DNA of 64,000 nt from CAWDPQ01 sp049642465 (GCA_049642465.1 JBAROV010000229.1:1-64000), one strand, 5' to 3'; counted from the first letter of the stretch, positions 1-8,855 are shown. Translations and numbers: made by a program. Notes: generated by a model not told the origin, from the sequence alone.

Positions 1-1
1 G

Positions 2-1135
2 CTCGCACGTGACGAATCGGGCATGAGCTACGTCTTCATCGGGATGGGGCTGATGGCGTTCTTGAGCGCCAGCATGCTCGCAATCGACGTCGGCATGCTC
101 ATGACCGCCCGCAGCCAGGCGCAGAACTCTGCCGACGCGGGAGCGCTCGCTGGTGCGACCGCGCTCTTGTACGACGACTACGACGATCGTTCGCCGACCG
201 GGCCGGCGGTGCAGAACGCTCGTCAGGCGGCGACGTTCAACCAGGTGGTCGGGAGCAACGTCTCGGTAAAAGTGGAAGACGTTGAGTTCCGAGCCGACCC
301 GACTGGTGAGATGAATCGTGTCCGAGTGACCGTGCGCCGGACCGCGTCGCGCGGTAACCCGGTATCGACACTCATCGCGTCGTACTTCGGTGTCCGGACG
401 ACCGACATCGGCGCGGTCGCGATGGCCGAGGCGTCACCCGCCAACGCCATGACGTGCGTGAAGCCGTTCACGATTCCTGACCGGTGGATCGAGGGGCAGA
501 CGGGCCTGCCCTCCCAGCCGGACGACAGCTTCGATTATGTCGACAAAAAGGGCAACGCCGTGAACCCGCAGGACATCTACCACGGCGATGCGGACAGCGA
601 CAGCTACACCGGGTACAACGCCGAACGCGACAAGGGAATGTTGATCACGCTGAAGGCGAACAACGACACGAAGATCGCACCCTCGTTCTATTACCCGTGG
701 AACATGGAAGGCGAGGACAGCGGCGCTGATGACTATCGTTGGAACATCGGCAACTGCAACACGCAAATCATGGGTTTCGGGGAGATATTCGAGGCAGAGC
801 CGGGCAACATGGTCGGCCCCACACAGCAGGGCATGGAGGACCTGATCGCACGGGATCCGAACGCGTATTGGGGTTCAAACAACGAGCCTGTGAGCTCGAT
901 GAAGCCGAGCCCCCGAGTAGTCGCGATCCCGTTGTTCGATCCGATCTACTACGCCGAGGGCAAGACGCAGGGCCGCAATGCGAGCCTGAAATTCGTGAAC
1001 TACCTCGGGTTCTTCATCGAAAGAATGCAGGGCAACGAAGTCGTCGGCCGCATTACGCCCATCGGTGGGCTCCGCAGGGGCGTCGGTCCGGCACCGAAGA
1101 ACGCATTTCCAAAAGCCATTCGACTGGTCGAATAA
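2..1135 (+). CDS. TadG/TadE-like Flp pilus assembly protein, 5' partial
   Basis: The frame is open to the window edge (residues LARDESG precede the first ATG at 23), so the true start lies upstream. The N-terminus is one hydrophobic segment followed by AIDVGMLMTARSQAQNSADA, the classic TadE/TadG start, in which a membrane anchor precedes an Ala/Gln-rich stretch. The rest is a soluble, presumably periplasmic domain without recognisable catalytic motifs. TadG-like proteins are accessory pseudopilin or envelope components of the tight-adherence pilus. The gene lies 5 bases before tadZ and heads the tadZ-A-B-C run, which supports the assignment. The flp pilin, cpaB, secretin and prepilin peptidase are not in the window and are presumably upstream. 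Confidence 0.8.
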   Translation, partial: LARDESGMSYVFIGMGLMAFLSASMLAIDVGMLMTARSQAQNSADAGALAGATALLYDDYDDRSPTGPAVQNARQAATFNQVVGSNVSVKVEDVEFRADPTGEMNRVRVTVRRTASRGNPVSTLIASYFGVRTTDIGAVAMAEASPANAMTCVKPFTIPDRWIEGQTGLPSQPDDSFDYVDKKGNAVNPQDIYHGDADSDSYTGYNAERDKGMLITLKANNDTKIAPSFYYPWNMEGEDSGADDYRWNIGNCNTQIMGFGEIFEAEPGNMVGPTQQGMEDLIARDPNAYWGSNNEPVSSMKPSPRVVAIPLFDPIYYAEGKTQGRNASLKFVNYLGFFIERMQGNEVVGRITPIGGLRRGVGPAPKNAFPKAIRLVE

Positions 1136-1140
1136 CAACC

Positions 1141-2334
1141 ATGGCGCAGCTTGCAGCAGCAATCGTCAGTCACGACGAAGAGTTCAAACGGCAGGTATCA
1201 CGGCTGCTGCGGGCGGGCGGCGTTCCTGTAGGCATTGTCGAGGGCCGCGCCACGGCTGAAGGCGTTGGCCCCGACCTCGTCGTCGTCGACATTCGGTCGG
1301 ATGCGTCATCCGGCCTCGCCGCAATCGAACGCCTGCGTGCGGGAAACGCCAACGTCGCCGTCTTCGCGATTGCGACGGCCGCTGATCCCAATCTCATCCT
1401 TCAGGCGATGCGCGCCGGCGCCAACGAGTTCTTTCCGTGGGCGCCAGGCGGCGGCACCCAGGAATCGCGCGCGATGGAGGAGTCGTTTCACGGCGCGGTT
1501 CGACGAACTGCCGCACGCCGTGAAGCCGCTCACCAGGGCGCGAGGCCCCCATGCATGGCCGTCGTCTTTCTCGGCGCCAAGGGAGGCGCCGGAACGACGA
1601 CTGTGGCGGTGAACTGCGCGGTGGAGCTGGCGCGGCTCACGAAGCGGGCGACCCTCGCACTCGATCTCAAGGCGACACTCGGGGAGGTTGCGCTCTTTCT
1701 CGGCGTGCGACCGCGGTTCACGATTCTTGATGCGATTGAAAACCTGCATCGGCTCGACAAGGACTTTCTCAAGGAACTCGTGTCGAAACACAAGTCGGGT
1801 CTCGACATCCTCGCCGGTTCGGAGCAGTTCGATCGCCCCGGTCCGCAGGACGCCCCTGCGATCGAGGAGCTGCTGCGGGTGCTCGGCAAGACCTACGACT
1901 ACCTCGTCATCGACGCCGGCAACATGATCAATTCGTCTTCGGCGGCGGCGCTGTACGCGGCAGATTCGATCTTCCTGGTGACGAATCCCGACGTGCCATC
2001 GATCCGCAACGCGCAGCGACTCGTCGATCGGGTCCGGCAGCTCGGCGCGGGCAGCGAGCGAATCAAGATCCTGCTGAACCGCGACTCCGACCAGAACATC
2101 ATTGCGCCGAAGCAAATCGAGACGGCGCTCGGCTACGGAATCCACCACACGTTCTCGAGCGACTATCGGACGGTGTCGACGGCACTCAATTCGGGCGTGC
2201 CGCTGGCGCTGACGAACCAGTCGGAGATCTCTTCACAGTTTGCGAGCTTCACGAGGCATCTCCTCGGCCAGCACGATCAGCAGGCGGCCGCGGCGGAGCC
2301 CGAGAAGCGTCGCGCGTTCCTGGGACTGCTGTAA
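1141..2334 (+). CDS. tadZ: TadZ/CpaE-like pilus localisation ATPase
   Basis: This is a 397-residue protein; the start at 1141 follows the upstream gene by 5 bases and gives a normal N-terminus (MAQLAAAIVSHDEEF). Residues 1 to about 130 resemble a response-regulator receiver fold with Asp50 in VVVDIR, as in CpaE. From about residue 140 there is a MinD/ParA-like ATPase with the deviant Walker A GAKGGAGTTT and a later DYLVIDAGNM Walker B region. CpaE/TadZ proteins place the Tad secretion machine at the cell pole. The same frame stays open back to 739, but that extension overlaps the TadG-like gene and has shadow composition, so it is excluded. Confidence 0.88.
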   Translation: MAQLAAAIVSHDEEFKRQVSRLLRAGGVPVGIVEGRATAEGVGPDLVVVDIRSDASSGLAAIERLRAGNANVAVFAIATAADPNLILQAMRAGANEFFPWAPGGGTQESRAMEESFHGAVRRTAARREAAHQGARPPCMAVVFLGAKGGAGTTTVAVNCAVELARLTKRATLALDLKATLGEVALFLGVRPRFTILDAIENLHRLDKDFLKELVSKHKSGLDILAGSEQFDRPGPQDAPAIEELLRVLGKTYDYLVIDAGNMINSSSAAALYAADSIFLVTNPDVPSIRNAQRLVDRVRQLGAGSERIKILLNRDSDQNIIAPKQIETALGYGIHHTFSSDYRTVSTALNSGVPLALTNQSEISSQFASFTRHLLGQHDQQAAAAEPEKRRAFLGLL

Positions 2335-2349
2335 ACCGGGGCCATCCTC

Positions 2350-3687
2350 ATGAGTCTCTCGCTCAACACGCCCGCTTCACCGTCGACACGCTCCGGCCGC
2401 GTGGACGCTCCGCGTCCGCAATATCTGGAGCTGAAAGCCAACGTCCACCGCAAGCTCCTCAATCGCTTGAATCTCGAGGCGCTCGCCTCCGCGGAACGTT
2501 CTCGGGCCGAAGCGGAAATCCGAACGCTTCTTTTCGACCTGATCGCCGAGGAAGGGACGCCGCTCAGCATGACCGAGCGAGAGGTCATCCTGGGCGACGT
2601 GATCGACGAGGTCTTTGGTCTCGGACCGCTGGAGCCGCTGCTGCGCGACCCGGGGGTCAGCGACATCCTGGTGAACACGTATCAGCAGGTGTACGTGGAG
2701 CGCGGCGGCAAACTCGAGCGTCTGCCGACGACATTCCAGGACGACAAACATTTGATGCGGGTGATCGATCGGATCGTCAGCGGCGTGGGACGTCGCGTGG
2801 ACGACAGCTCGCCGATGGTCGACGCTCGTCTGCCTGACGGTTCCCGCGTCAACGCCATCATCCCGCCGCTGGCGGTTGATGGTCCGCTGCTGTCGATCCG
2901 CCGCTTTCCAGCCGAACGACTGAAGGCGGAAGACCTCGTCGCGATCCGTTCGATGACGCGTCCGATGCTCGAGTTCCTGGAGCACTGCGTCCGCTCGAAG
3001 CTGAACATCCTGATCAGCGGAGGAACCGGCGCCGGTAAGACGACGCTGCTGAACGTGCTGTCGGGGTTCATCTCCGAGCGCGAGCGCATCGTCACGATCG
3101 AGGACGCGGCCGAGTTGCAGCTGCACCAGGAACACGTGGCTCGGCTTGAAACGCGACCCCCGAACGTCGAGGGCAAGGGCGCGATTCGTCAGCGCCAGTT
3201 GCTCGTCAACGCCCTGCGTATGCGGCCAGACCGCATAGTCGTCGGCGAAACGCGAGGTGAAGAAGCGCTCGACATGTTGCAGGCGATGAATACCGGCCAC
3301 GATGGATCGCTGACCACGGTTCACGCGAACACGCCGCGCGACGCGCTGTCGAGGATCGAAACGATGATCGCGATGGGCGCGACCAACCTGCCCGAGCGCG
3401 CCATGCGGCAGCAGATTGCCGCCGCCATTCAGATCGTCATCCAGCAGTCTCGTTTGACGGACGGCACCCGTAAGGTGACCAGCATTTCGGAGATCACCGG
3501 CATGGAAGGGGACGTCATCACCATGCAGGAAATCTTCATGTTCGAGAAGGCTGGTCTCGATCAGAACGGCAAGGTCATCGGCCGCTTCCGCGCCACCGGC
3601 GTTCGGCCGAAAGCGTGCGAGCGGTTGAAGTCTGCGGGAGTCATCCTGCCACCCGACATGTTCGAGGGTGTTGTGGAGGTGCGCTAG
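2350..3687 (+). CDS. tadA: TadA/CpaF secretion ATPase of the Tad pilus
   Basis: This 445-residue protein is the hexameric ATPase that powers Flp pilus assembly on the cytoplasmic face. The N-terminal domain (about 30-200) carries LGPLEPLLRDPGVSDILVN, typical of CpaF. Walker A is ISGGTGAGKTT (about 222-232), the Asp box is IEDAAELQL and the Walker B/His box region is RIVVGETRGEEALDMLQAMN followed by HANTPRDALSRIE. Length and motif order are those of full CpaF proteins. It lies 15 bases after tadZ, and its stop overlaps the GTG start of tadB by one base. Confidence 0.93.
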   Translation: MSLSLNTPASPSTRSGRVDAPRPQYLELKANVHRKLLNRLNLEALASAERSRAEAEIRTLLFDLIAEEGTPLSMTEREVILGDVIDEVFGLGPLEPLLRDPGVSDILVNTYQQVYVERGGKLERLPTTFQDDKHLMRVIDRIVSGVGRRVDDSSPMVDARLPDGSRVNAIIPPLAVDGPLLSIRRFPAERLKAEDLVAIRSMTRPMLEFLEHCVRSKLNILISGGTGAGKTTLLNVLSGFISERERIVTIEDAAELQLHQEHVARLETRPPNVEGKGAIRQRQLLVNALRMRPDRIVVGETRGEEALDMLQAMNTGHDGSLTTVHANTPRDALSRIETMIAMGATNLPERAMRQQIAAAIQIVIQQSRLTDGTRKVTSISEITGMEGDVITMQEIFMFEKAGLDQNGKVIGRFRATGVRPKACERLKSAGVILPPDMFEGVVEVR

Positions 3688-4658
3688 TGGCTCCGATGCT
3701 CGTCCTGCTCGCGTTCGTGTTCGGCGTCGGCCTGGTGATGGCCATGTATCTCGGTGCGACGAAGCTGCCCGGGATGATGATGCAGAAGAAACTCGAGGGA
3801 CGTCTGCAGGAGTTGACGCAGCCGCTCGAGGACAAGGACACGCCCAAAGTCATCGTCAAGGTCGCGGCCGAGGGCCCATTTCCCGCAATCGACCGCCTGC
3901 TCGGCGGTACCACACGCGGGTCGAATGTTGGCCGCTGGCTCGAGCAGTCAGGCATGAAGGTGAGCATCAGCGGCGTCCTGCTGATCGCCGTAGGCCTTGG
4001 CGTGGGTGTCGCCCTGCTTGCCGGACTGATTACGCGAGCGCCGTGGGGGCTCCCCGCCGGTTTCGCGATTGGCGTCGGACTTCCGTTTCTCGTGCTCAAC
4101 ATCAAACGCGGCCGCCGCATGCGGACCTTCGAGGAACAGTTTCCCGAAGCCCTCGATCTGATCGCCCGTGCGCTGAAGGCGGGCCACGCGTTTGCGACCG
4201 GGCTCAAGATGGCGGCTGACGAACTGCCAGAGCCAGTCGGTCCAGAGTTTCGAAAGACCTTCGACGAACAGAACTTCGGTCTGCCGCTCAAGGACGCGCT
4301 CGACAATCTGACGCTTCGGGTCCCGCATCTCGACGTGCGGTTCTTTGCGACCGCGGTGCTGATTCAGCGTGAGACCGGCGGCAATCTCGCGGAGATTCTC
4401 GAGAACCTCGCGCACGTCGTTCGCGAGCGGTTCAAGATATTGCGCCAGGTGCGCGTCTACACGGCGCACGGCCGATTCACCGGGTACGTGCTGCTCGCGC
4501 TCCCGGCGGTGCTTGGTATCGCGTTGTCGTTCATCAACCCCGACCACATGAACATGCTGTTCCGCGAGCGCATGGGGCAGATGATGCTGCTCGGCGCCCT
4601 CGTAATGCAGACGATCGGGTACCTGTGGATCAAGCAGGTCATCAAGATCGAGGTGTAG
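3687..4658 (+). CDS. tadB: TadB-like Flp pilus assembly membrane protein
   Basis: The GTG at 3687 shares one base with the tadA stop and gives VAPMLVLLAFVFGVGL, a proper N-terminal membrane segment; the longer open frame from 3615 would overlap tadA. The protein of about 323 residues has an N-terminal membrane helix, paired helices around residues 95-140, a type II secretion F-like domain containing FEEQFPEALDLIARALKAGH and QRETGGNLAEILENL, and two C-terminal membrane segments. TadB forms the inner-membrane platform with TadC. It is translationally coupled to tadA and ends one base before tadC. Confidence 0.9.
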   Translation: MAPMLVLLAFVFGVGLVMAMYLGATKLPGMMMQKKLEGRLQELTQPLEDKDTPKVIVKVAAEGPFPAIDRLLGGTTRGSNVGRWLEQSGMKVSISGVLLIAVGLGVGVALLAGLITRAPWGLPAGFAIGVGLPFLVLNIKRGRRMRTFEEQFPEALDLIARALKAGHAFATGLKMAADELPEPVGPEFRKTFDEQNFGLPLKDALDNLTLRVPHLDVRFFATAVLIQRETGGNLAEILENLAHVVRERFKILRQVRVYTAHGRFTGYVLLALPAVLGIALSFINPDHMNMLFRERMGQMMLLGALVMQTIGYLWIKQVIKIEV

Positions 4659-4659
4659 C

Positions 4660-5574
4660 GTGCCGATGTTGCTGCCGCTTCTGGCGTTTGTCTTTGGTTC
4701 GGTGATCATTGCCGCGGCGGCAATGGCGCTCTTGCCCAACCGCGCCGCGGCCATCGACCGCCGGCTCGAAGAGCTGGCCAGCGGCCGCGGCGGCTCCGAG
4801 GAGCTGAAGCCGCGCTTCCAGCGATTCATTGGGCTGGCGAAACGGATCGGCGAGAAAGTTCCTCGTTCACCCAAGGAGATGGGCTCGCTGCGTCTGCGGC
4901 TCGTGCAGGCTGGCTATCGCCGCGACGAAGCGCTGACGATTTTCTTCGGCATCCGCGTGCTCTTCGCGCTGACGCTCTTCGCGCTCTTCTCGACCTCCAT
5001 CATCGCGCGGCCGAACCTGACGCTGGCTCTCGGCGGCCTCGGCGTGGGCTACGTGCTGCCGGGCATGGTGCTGGCTCGTCTTGCGAAGCGCCGCGCGCAC
5101 CGGATCCGCCTGTCGCTCGCCGACATGCTGGACCTCCTCGTCGTCAGCGTTGAAGCGGGCCTCGGTCTCGATCAGGCTCTTTCGCGGGTTGGCGCCGAGC
5201 TCCAGTTCGCGTACCCCGAGCTTGCAGACGAGCTCAAACTCATCAACCTGGAACTGCGTGCGGGCAAGCCCCGCTCCGAAGCCCTGCGAAACCTGGCCGA
5301 TCGTACGGGAGTCGACGATCTCAGCTCCCTGGTGACGATGCTGATTCAGACGGACAAGTTCGGCACCAGCGTCGCGCAGTCGCTGCGCGTGTATTCCGAG
5401 ACGCTCCGCACGAAGCGTCGGCAGCGCGCCGAGGAAGCCGCCGCCAAGACCGGCGTGAAGATGGTGTTCCCACTCGTGTTCTGCATTTTTCCGGCAATCT
5501 GGATCGTGACGATCGGGCCGGCCGCCATCAAGTTCGTGACCGTGCTGTTCCCGCTGATCGAGAACACGAAATAG
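4660..5574 (+). CDS. tadC: TadC-like Flp pilus assembly membrane protein
   Basis: This 304-residue protein starts at GTG 4660, one base after the tadB stop. It has an N-terminal membrane helix, two central helices (about residues 105-145), a type II secretion F-like domain with LADMLDLLVVSVEAGLGLDQAL and LRAGKPRSEALRNLADRTGVDDLSSL, and a C-terminal hydrophobic hairpin. The features match TadC, the second inner-membrane platform protein of the Tad pilus. The tadZ-A-B-C order and single-base spacing indicate one transcription and coupling unit. Confidence 0.9.
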   Translation: MPMLLPLLAFVFGSVIIAAAAMALLPNRAAAIDRRLEELASGRGGSEELKPRFQRFIGLAKRIGEKVPRSPKEMGSLRLRLVQAGYRRDEALTIFFGIRVLFALTLFALFSTSIIARPNLTLALGGLGVGYVLPGMVLARLAKRRAHRIRLSLADMLDLLVVSVEAGLGLDQALSRVGAELQFAYPELADELKLINLELRAGKPRSEALRNLADRTGVDDLSSLVTMLIQTDKFGTSVAQSLRVYSETLRTKRRQRAEEAAAKTGVKMVFPLVFCIFPAIWIVTIGPAAIKFVTVLFPLIENTK

Positions 5575-5577
5575 CAG

Positions 5578-5949
5578 ATGGCTCTCATCGCGCGCAACCT
5601 CGATACCGGCGTCATCGTCGCCGACAACGTTGCCGTCGCGGCAACCCATGCCGAGCGTGCGGTTGGTCTGCTCTCGCGAACCGGGCTGGAGCCTGGCGAG
5701 GGGCTCTGGATCATTCCCAGCCGCGGCGTCCACACCTGGGGCATGAGGTTCGCTATTGATGTTGTCGCGCTCGACGACCGCGGTGTCGTGATCGATCGTG
5801 TGGAAGCGTTGAAGCCCTGGCGCATCCGACTGCCTCGTCGCGGCACGGCCGGTGTGCTCGAACTTCCGTCTGGCACGCTCAGCGCGTCAGGCACTGCACT
5901 CGGACATCGGATCGAGTTCCAACCAGTACGACCTGAGGACCGGAGATGA
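5578..5949 (+). CDS. DUF192 family protein
   Basis: This 123-residue protein has the DUF192 hallmarks: an N-terminal strand with a duplicated half, ERAVGLLSRTGLEPGEGLWI, then GVHTWGMRFAIDVVALDDRG (the conserved H-T-x-G-M-x-F-x-I-D block) and a C-terminal LELPSGT. The molecular function of DUF192 is not established. Unlike many members it has no visible signal peptide here. It sits 3 bases after tadC and overlaps the next ATPase gene by 4 bases, so it is expressed with the pilus genes. Confidence 0.85.
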   Translation: MALIARNLDTGVIVADNVAVAATHAERAVGLLSRTGLEPGEGLWIIPSRGVHTWGMRFAIDVVALDDRGVVIDRVEALKPWRIRLPRRGTAGVLELPSGTLSASGTALGHRIEFQPVRPEDRR

Positions 5950-7280
5950 CCCCTATCACCGCTGTAGCCAACGGTGTCACGGCGCTCCAGCCGACGCCAC
6001 CACCGCCGCCGGCAACGATTGCCGAAACCGGACTCCATCCCGACACGCTCTCGCAGCTGATGTTGAAGACGCTGGTCGCGGGAGAGGCGAGCGGCACCGG
6101 GCTTTCGGAGAAGCTGCGGCTGCCGTACTCAGTCCTCGAATCGCTGATTCAGCACGCTCGAGTCGAGAAGCTCGTCGAAGTGCGTGGAGCGGCCGGAACG
6201 GGATCCGCCGGCTACCGATACGTCCTGACCGATCTCGGACGCGACCGCGCCAATCAGTTCCTCGACATGTCACGCTACGTTGGCCCGGCGCCAGTGCCGT
6301 TGGCGCAGTACAACGCCTACGTTCGCGCCTGCATGGCCGCACGCCCGTTCGTGGATCGGCACATCCTCGTTTCCGGATTCGACAACCTCATCGTCAACAA
6401 GGCGATGCTGGACCAGCTCGGCCCGGCCGTGAACTCCGGAAAATCGCTGTTCCTGTACGGCGCACCCGGCAACGGAAAAACAGTCATCGCACAGGGGATC
6501 GGCCGGTCGCTCGGGACGGAGATGTTCGTGCCGTTTGCGATGGACGTCGACGGTCAGACGATCACGATGTTCGATCCGGTCAATCACCAGCTGGTTTCCG
6601 GTCCAAGCGAGAGCAGCAGCGTCGTGGCGGCAGCAAGCCAGGACCGGCGCTGGGAGCGCATCACTCGTCCGGTCATCGTCGTCGGTGGCGAGTTGACGCT
6701 GGAAATGCTGGACCTGACGTTCAACCCGATTTCGCGCTTCTATGAAGCGCCGATTCAGCTCAAAGCCAACGGTGGCGTTTTCGTCGTCGACGACTTCGGG
6801 CGCCAGCGAATTCCGCCCCGCGACCTGCTCAACCGCTGGATCGTCCCGCTCGAGAGCCGCGTCGACTTCCTCACGCTGCATACCGGACGGAAGTTCGAGA
6901 TTCCGTTCAACGTGCTCATCATCTTCGCGACGAACCTGAAACCCGAGTCGTTGGCGGATGAAGCATTTCTCCGCCGTATCCCCTACAAGATCATGGCGAA
7001 GAACCCCACGATGGACGAGTTCTGCCAGATTTTCGAGCTGAACTGCCGGCGGCGAAACATCGCATTCGATCCAGTGCTGGTCGAGTACTTGAACCGCAAG
7101 TATTACCAGCCGCGGCGCCTGCAGATGCGCGCCTGCCACCCGCGCGATCTCGTGGAGCAGGTCGTGGATCGATGCCGCTACTACGGACGCGAACTGGCCA
7201 TCACGCGCGAGCTGCTGGACGCAGCCTGCGCGAGCTACTTCCTCGAAGAGACCGATTCGCAGGGAGCCGAGAAGAAGTGA
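5946..7280 (+). CDS. AAA+ ATPase with N-terminal winged-helix-like domain, Tad-associated
   Basis: In this 444-residue protein residues 30-105 look like a winged helix (TLSQLMLKTLVAGEASGTGL through GYRYVLTDLGRDRA). An AAA+ core follows, with Walker A YGAPGNGKTVIA (about 171-182), Walker B GVFVVDDFG and a sensor-1-like VLIIFATNLKPESL. A C-terminal lid begins near PRRLQMRACHPRDLVEQV. The start overlaps the DUF192 gene by 4 bases and the stop overlaps the next gene by 4 bases, so it is part of the Tad operon. The function is not known; an assembly or remodelling role for the pilus is inferred only from position. No substrate motif was seen. Confidence 0.8.
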   Translation: MTPITAVANGVTALQPTPPPPPATIAETGLHPDTLSQLMLKTLVAGEASGTGLSEKLRLPYSVLESLIQHARVEKLVEVRGAAGTGSAGYRYVLTDLGRDRANQFLDMSRYVGPAPVPLAQYNAYVRACMAARPFVDRHILVSGFDNLIVNKAMLDQLGPAVNSGKSLFLYGAPGNGKTVIAQGIGRSLGTEMFVPFAMDVDGQTITMFDPVNHQLVSGPSESSSVVAAASQDRRWERITRPVIVVGGELTLEMLDLTFNPISRFYEAPIQLKANGGVFVVDDFGRQRIPPRDLLNRWIVPLESRVDFLTLHTGRKFEIPFNVLIIFATNLKPESLADEAFLRRIPYKIMAKNPTMDEFCQIFELNCRRRNIAFDPVLVEYLNRKYYQPRRLQMRACHPRDLVEQVVDRCRYYGRELAITRELLDAACASYFLEETDSQGAEKK

Positions 7281-8032
7281 AGCGCCCGGCCGTTGCCGTG
7301 TTGCCGTGGCGAGGCAGGGCGGCCGGCTCAGTGGATTCGGGTGCAGCCGGCGACCTTCGTAGCGCATCGACCTTCGATCTCCAGCTCCTTGCCGGAGACC
7401 GGCGATCCGGGTCGGCTCAGCCCGGACAGCGGGACCTGCCAGACGTCATCGCCCGGATCCTTATCATTACCCTCTTCACCCTGATGGCGGTGCGCATCGG
7501 CGCCGATTTCCTGGCGACAGGACGCCTGACCGGCCTGCTCCTGCTTGCGAGTGAAACCCTGGTGGTGGTTTTTACCGTCGTTCGCCGCGCGCCGTCGATT
7601 GTCGACCGCAGCCTGCGCGCCCGGCTGCTGACGGCGATTTCGATGATGGGGCCACCGCTCGTGCGTCCTGCCACGGTGACCGCGATGCTGTCCGAACCGG
7701 TGACGGTTGCGCTCTCGGCCGCCGGACTCCTCGTCGTCATCGGCGGGAAGATGTCGCTCGGCCGCAGCTTTGGCCTGATGCCGGCCAACCGGGGCATCGT
7801 GTCAACGGGTCTCTATCGGCTCGTTCGTCACCCGATCTACATGGGGTATCTCATTACCCACGTCGGATTCCTTGCCGCGAATCCAACGATCTGGAATGCG
7901 CTCACCCTGGTTGGCGCGGATATCGCCCTGATGATTCGCGCGACGTGCGAAGAGAAGACGCTCGCGAAGGATCCTGCCTATCGGTCGTACCAAGAACGAG
8001 TGCGTTGGCGGGTAGTTCCGGGCCTGTTCTAA
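7277..8032 (+). CDS. Isoprenylcysteine carboxyl methyltransferase-like membrane protein
   Basis: The start is the GTG at 7277 in a GTGA overlap with the upstream ATPase gene; the open frame extends back to 7172 only as a shadow. The first 60 residues are polar and low in complexity, then there are about five hydrophobic segments. The C-terminal half has the ICMT/PEMT signature: LGRSFGLMP, GLYRLVRHPIYMGYLI and a terminal EEKTLAKDPAYRSYQERVRW. Members are membrane SAM-dependent methyltransferases. The natural substrate in bacteria is usually unknown. Its place at the end of the Tad operon invites the idea that it acts on a pilus component, but that is inference. Confidence 0.8.
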   Translation: MKRPAVAVLPWRGRAAGSVDSGAAGDLRSASTFDLQLLAGDRRSGSAQPGQRDLPDVIARILIITLFTLMAVRIGADFLATGRLTGLLLLASETLVVVFTVVRRAPSIVDRSLRARLLTAISMMGPPLVRPATVTAMLSEPVTVALSAAGLLVVIGGKMSLGRSFGLMPANRGIVSTGLYRLVRHPIYMGYLITHVGFLAANPTIWNALTLVGADIALMIRATCEEKTLAKDPAYRSYQERVRWRVVPGLF

Positions 8033-8080
8033 CCCCAACTCTCCACTGCCAATTCCCAGCTCCCAACCGTTCGGCTAGTG
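8033..8080. repeat. Heptad-phased intergenic repeat
   Basis: Read on the minus strand this gap parses as degenerate 7-mers (GGTTGGG, AGCTGGG, AATTGGC, AGTGGAG, AGTTGGG). It belongs to the same family as the repeats near 8376 and 48738. Confidence 0.6.
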
Positions 8081-8109
8081 GCGGCGTGCTGATGGTCAGT
8101 AAGCCCGTG

Positions 8110-8376
8110 CTACTCGTTGAGCCGTCGAAGTCTCGCGATGGTCGCTCCAAGGTGCGCAGCGTGATCGTCCCAGAATTCGACAACAGCGGGATGCTTCTCC
8201 AGCGCTGCCTGGACGATTCCGCGCTGAACTCCTATCCCTCGCCCGTGCACCAGCCTCACCTCGGGAAATCCGGCTGCCGAGGCCGCTGTGATGTACTCCT
8301 CGACCACCGATGCAATCTCTCGCGGATTGAAGGAGTGAAGATCCAATTCGGCTTCGACAGGCAGTCGGTGAGTCAT
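8110..8376 (-). CDS. Small Smr-domain protein
   Basis: This 88-residue protein is essentially only a Smr (small MutS-related) domain. It has the conserved LDLH near the start (AELDLHSFNPREI) and HGRGIGVQRGIV in the middle, the region that forms the nuclease-type active site in MutS2 C-terminal domains. Free-standing Smr proteins bind and may cut nucleic acids; the substrate here is unknown. It lies 26 bases downstream of queF on the same strand, separated by a heptad-phased repeat (8376-8402). Confidence 0.85.
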   Translation of the reverse strand: MTHRLPVEAELDLHSFNPREIASVVEEYITAASAAGFPEVRLVHGRGIGVQRGIVQAALEKHPAVVEFWDDHAAHLGATIARLRRLNE

Positions 8377-8402
8377 GGGGTTTGGGAGTTGGGAATGGGG
8401 AG
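8376..8402. repeat. Heptad-phased repeat between queF and smr
   Basis: The 26-base gap reads GTTTGGG AGTTGGG AATGGGG AGTT, a 7-base tandem array of TTGGGAG type. The same type occurs at 8033-8080 and 48738-48768. Confidence 0.65.
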
Positions 8403-8771
8403 TTATCGTTCCGTCGACAGTTGACCCGGTTTTTCGTACGCAGCCGTGACGGTCGTGCTGATTCCGCCGCGCACGGTAAACGCGCCCACCACGGTCATAC
8501 GTCTCGGGCTGCAGGCGGCGACGAGATCGTCCAGGATCTGGTTGGTCACGGCCTCGTAGAAAATGCCGCGGTTGCGGAACTCAATCATGTAGTACTTCAG
8601 CGCTTTCAGTTCGATGCAGCGGTGGTCGGGGACATACGTGATTCTGATCTCGCCAAAGTCCGGAAGGCCGGTCTTGGGACACACCGACGTGAACTCCGGA
8701 CACCGGATGTCGATCTCGTAATCGCGTTCCGGACTCGGGTTGGGGAACGTCTCGAGGGTTGGTGCCGGCAT
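8403..8771 (-). CDS. queF: NADPH-dependent 7-cyano-7-deazaguanine reductase
   Basis: This is a 122-residue unimodular QueF that reduces preQ0 to preQ1 in queuosine synthesis. It contains the catalytic-Cys segment EFTSVCPKTGLPDFGEI, the NADPH-binding ELKALKYYM and RNRGIFYEAVTNQILDDL. The frame is open to 8924, but the ATG at 8771 matches normal QueF N-termini and has a TACACT -10 box six bases upstream (8778-8783), suggesting a leaderless mRNA. I saw no clear preQ1 riboswitch aptamer ahead of it. smr follows on the same strand. Confidence 0.93.
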   Translation of the reverse strand: MPAPTLETFPNPSPERDYEIDIRCPEFTSVCPKTGLPDFGEIRITYVPDHRCIELKALKYYMIEFRNRGIFYEAVTNQILDDLVAACSPRRMTVVGAFTVRGGISTTVTAAYEKPGQLSTER

Positions 8772-8777
8772 CAGAAA

Positions 8778-8783
8778 AGTGTA
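8778..8783 (-). promoter_or_regulatory. -10 box of queF, leaderless type
   Basis: TACACT on the minus strand lies 6 bases before the queF ATG, with no Shine-Dalgarno sequence in between. Confidence 0.5.
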
Positions 8784-8825
8784 GCATTCAGGCCGATTTT
8801 GCCGAGGTTCGGGCGGGTCGTTCGA

Positions 8826-8855
8826 TTGACAGCGCAAAAGTGTGCGCGTTAGGAT
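8826..8855 (+). promoter_or_regulatory. Sigma70-type promoter for the HU-family gene
   Basis: A perfect TTGACA (8826-8831), an 18-base spacer and TAGGAT (8850-8855) give a 5' leader of about 120 bases before the gene at 8982. The spacer contains an inverted repeat (GCGC, 8 bases, GCGC) that could be a regulator site. Confidence 0.6.

Noticed and set aside
739..1140. N-terminal extension of the TadZ frame
   Set aside because: It overlaps the TadG-like gene for its whole length, and the extension has shadow composition; the ATG at 1141 gives the family N-terminus.
2377..3324. Minus-strand open frame opposite tadA
   Set aside because: Antisense shadow of a highly conserved ATPase; no ribosome site and no domain.
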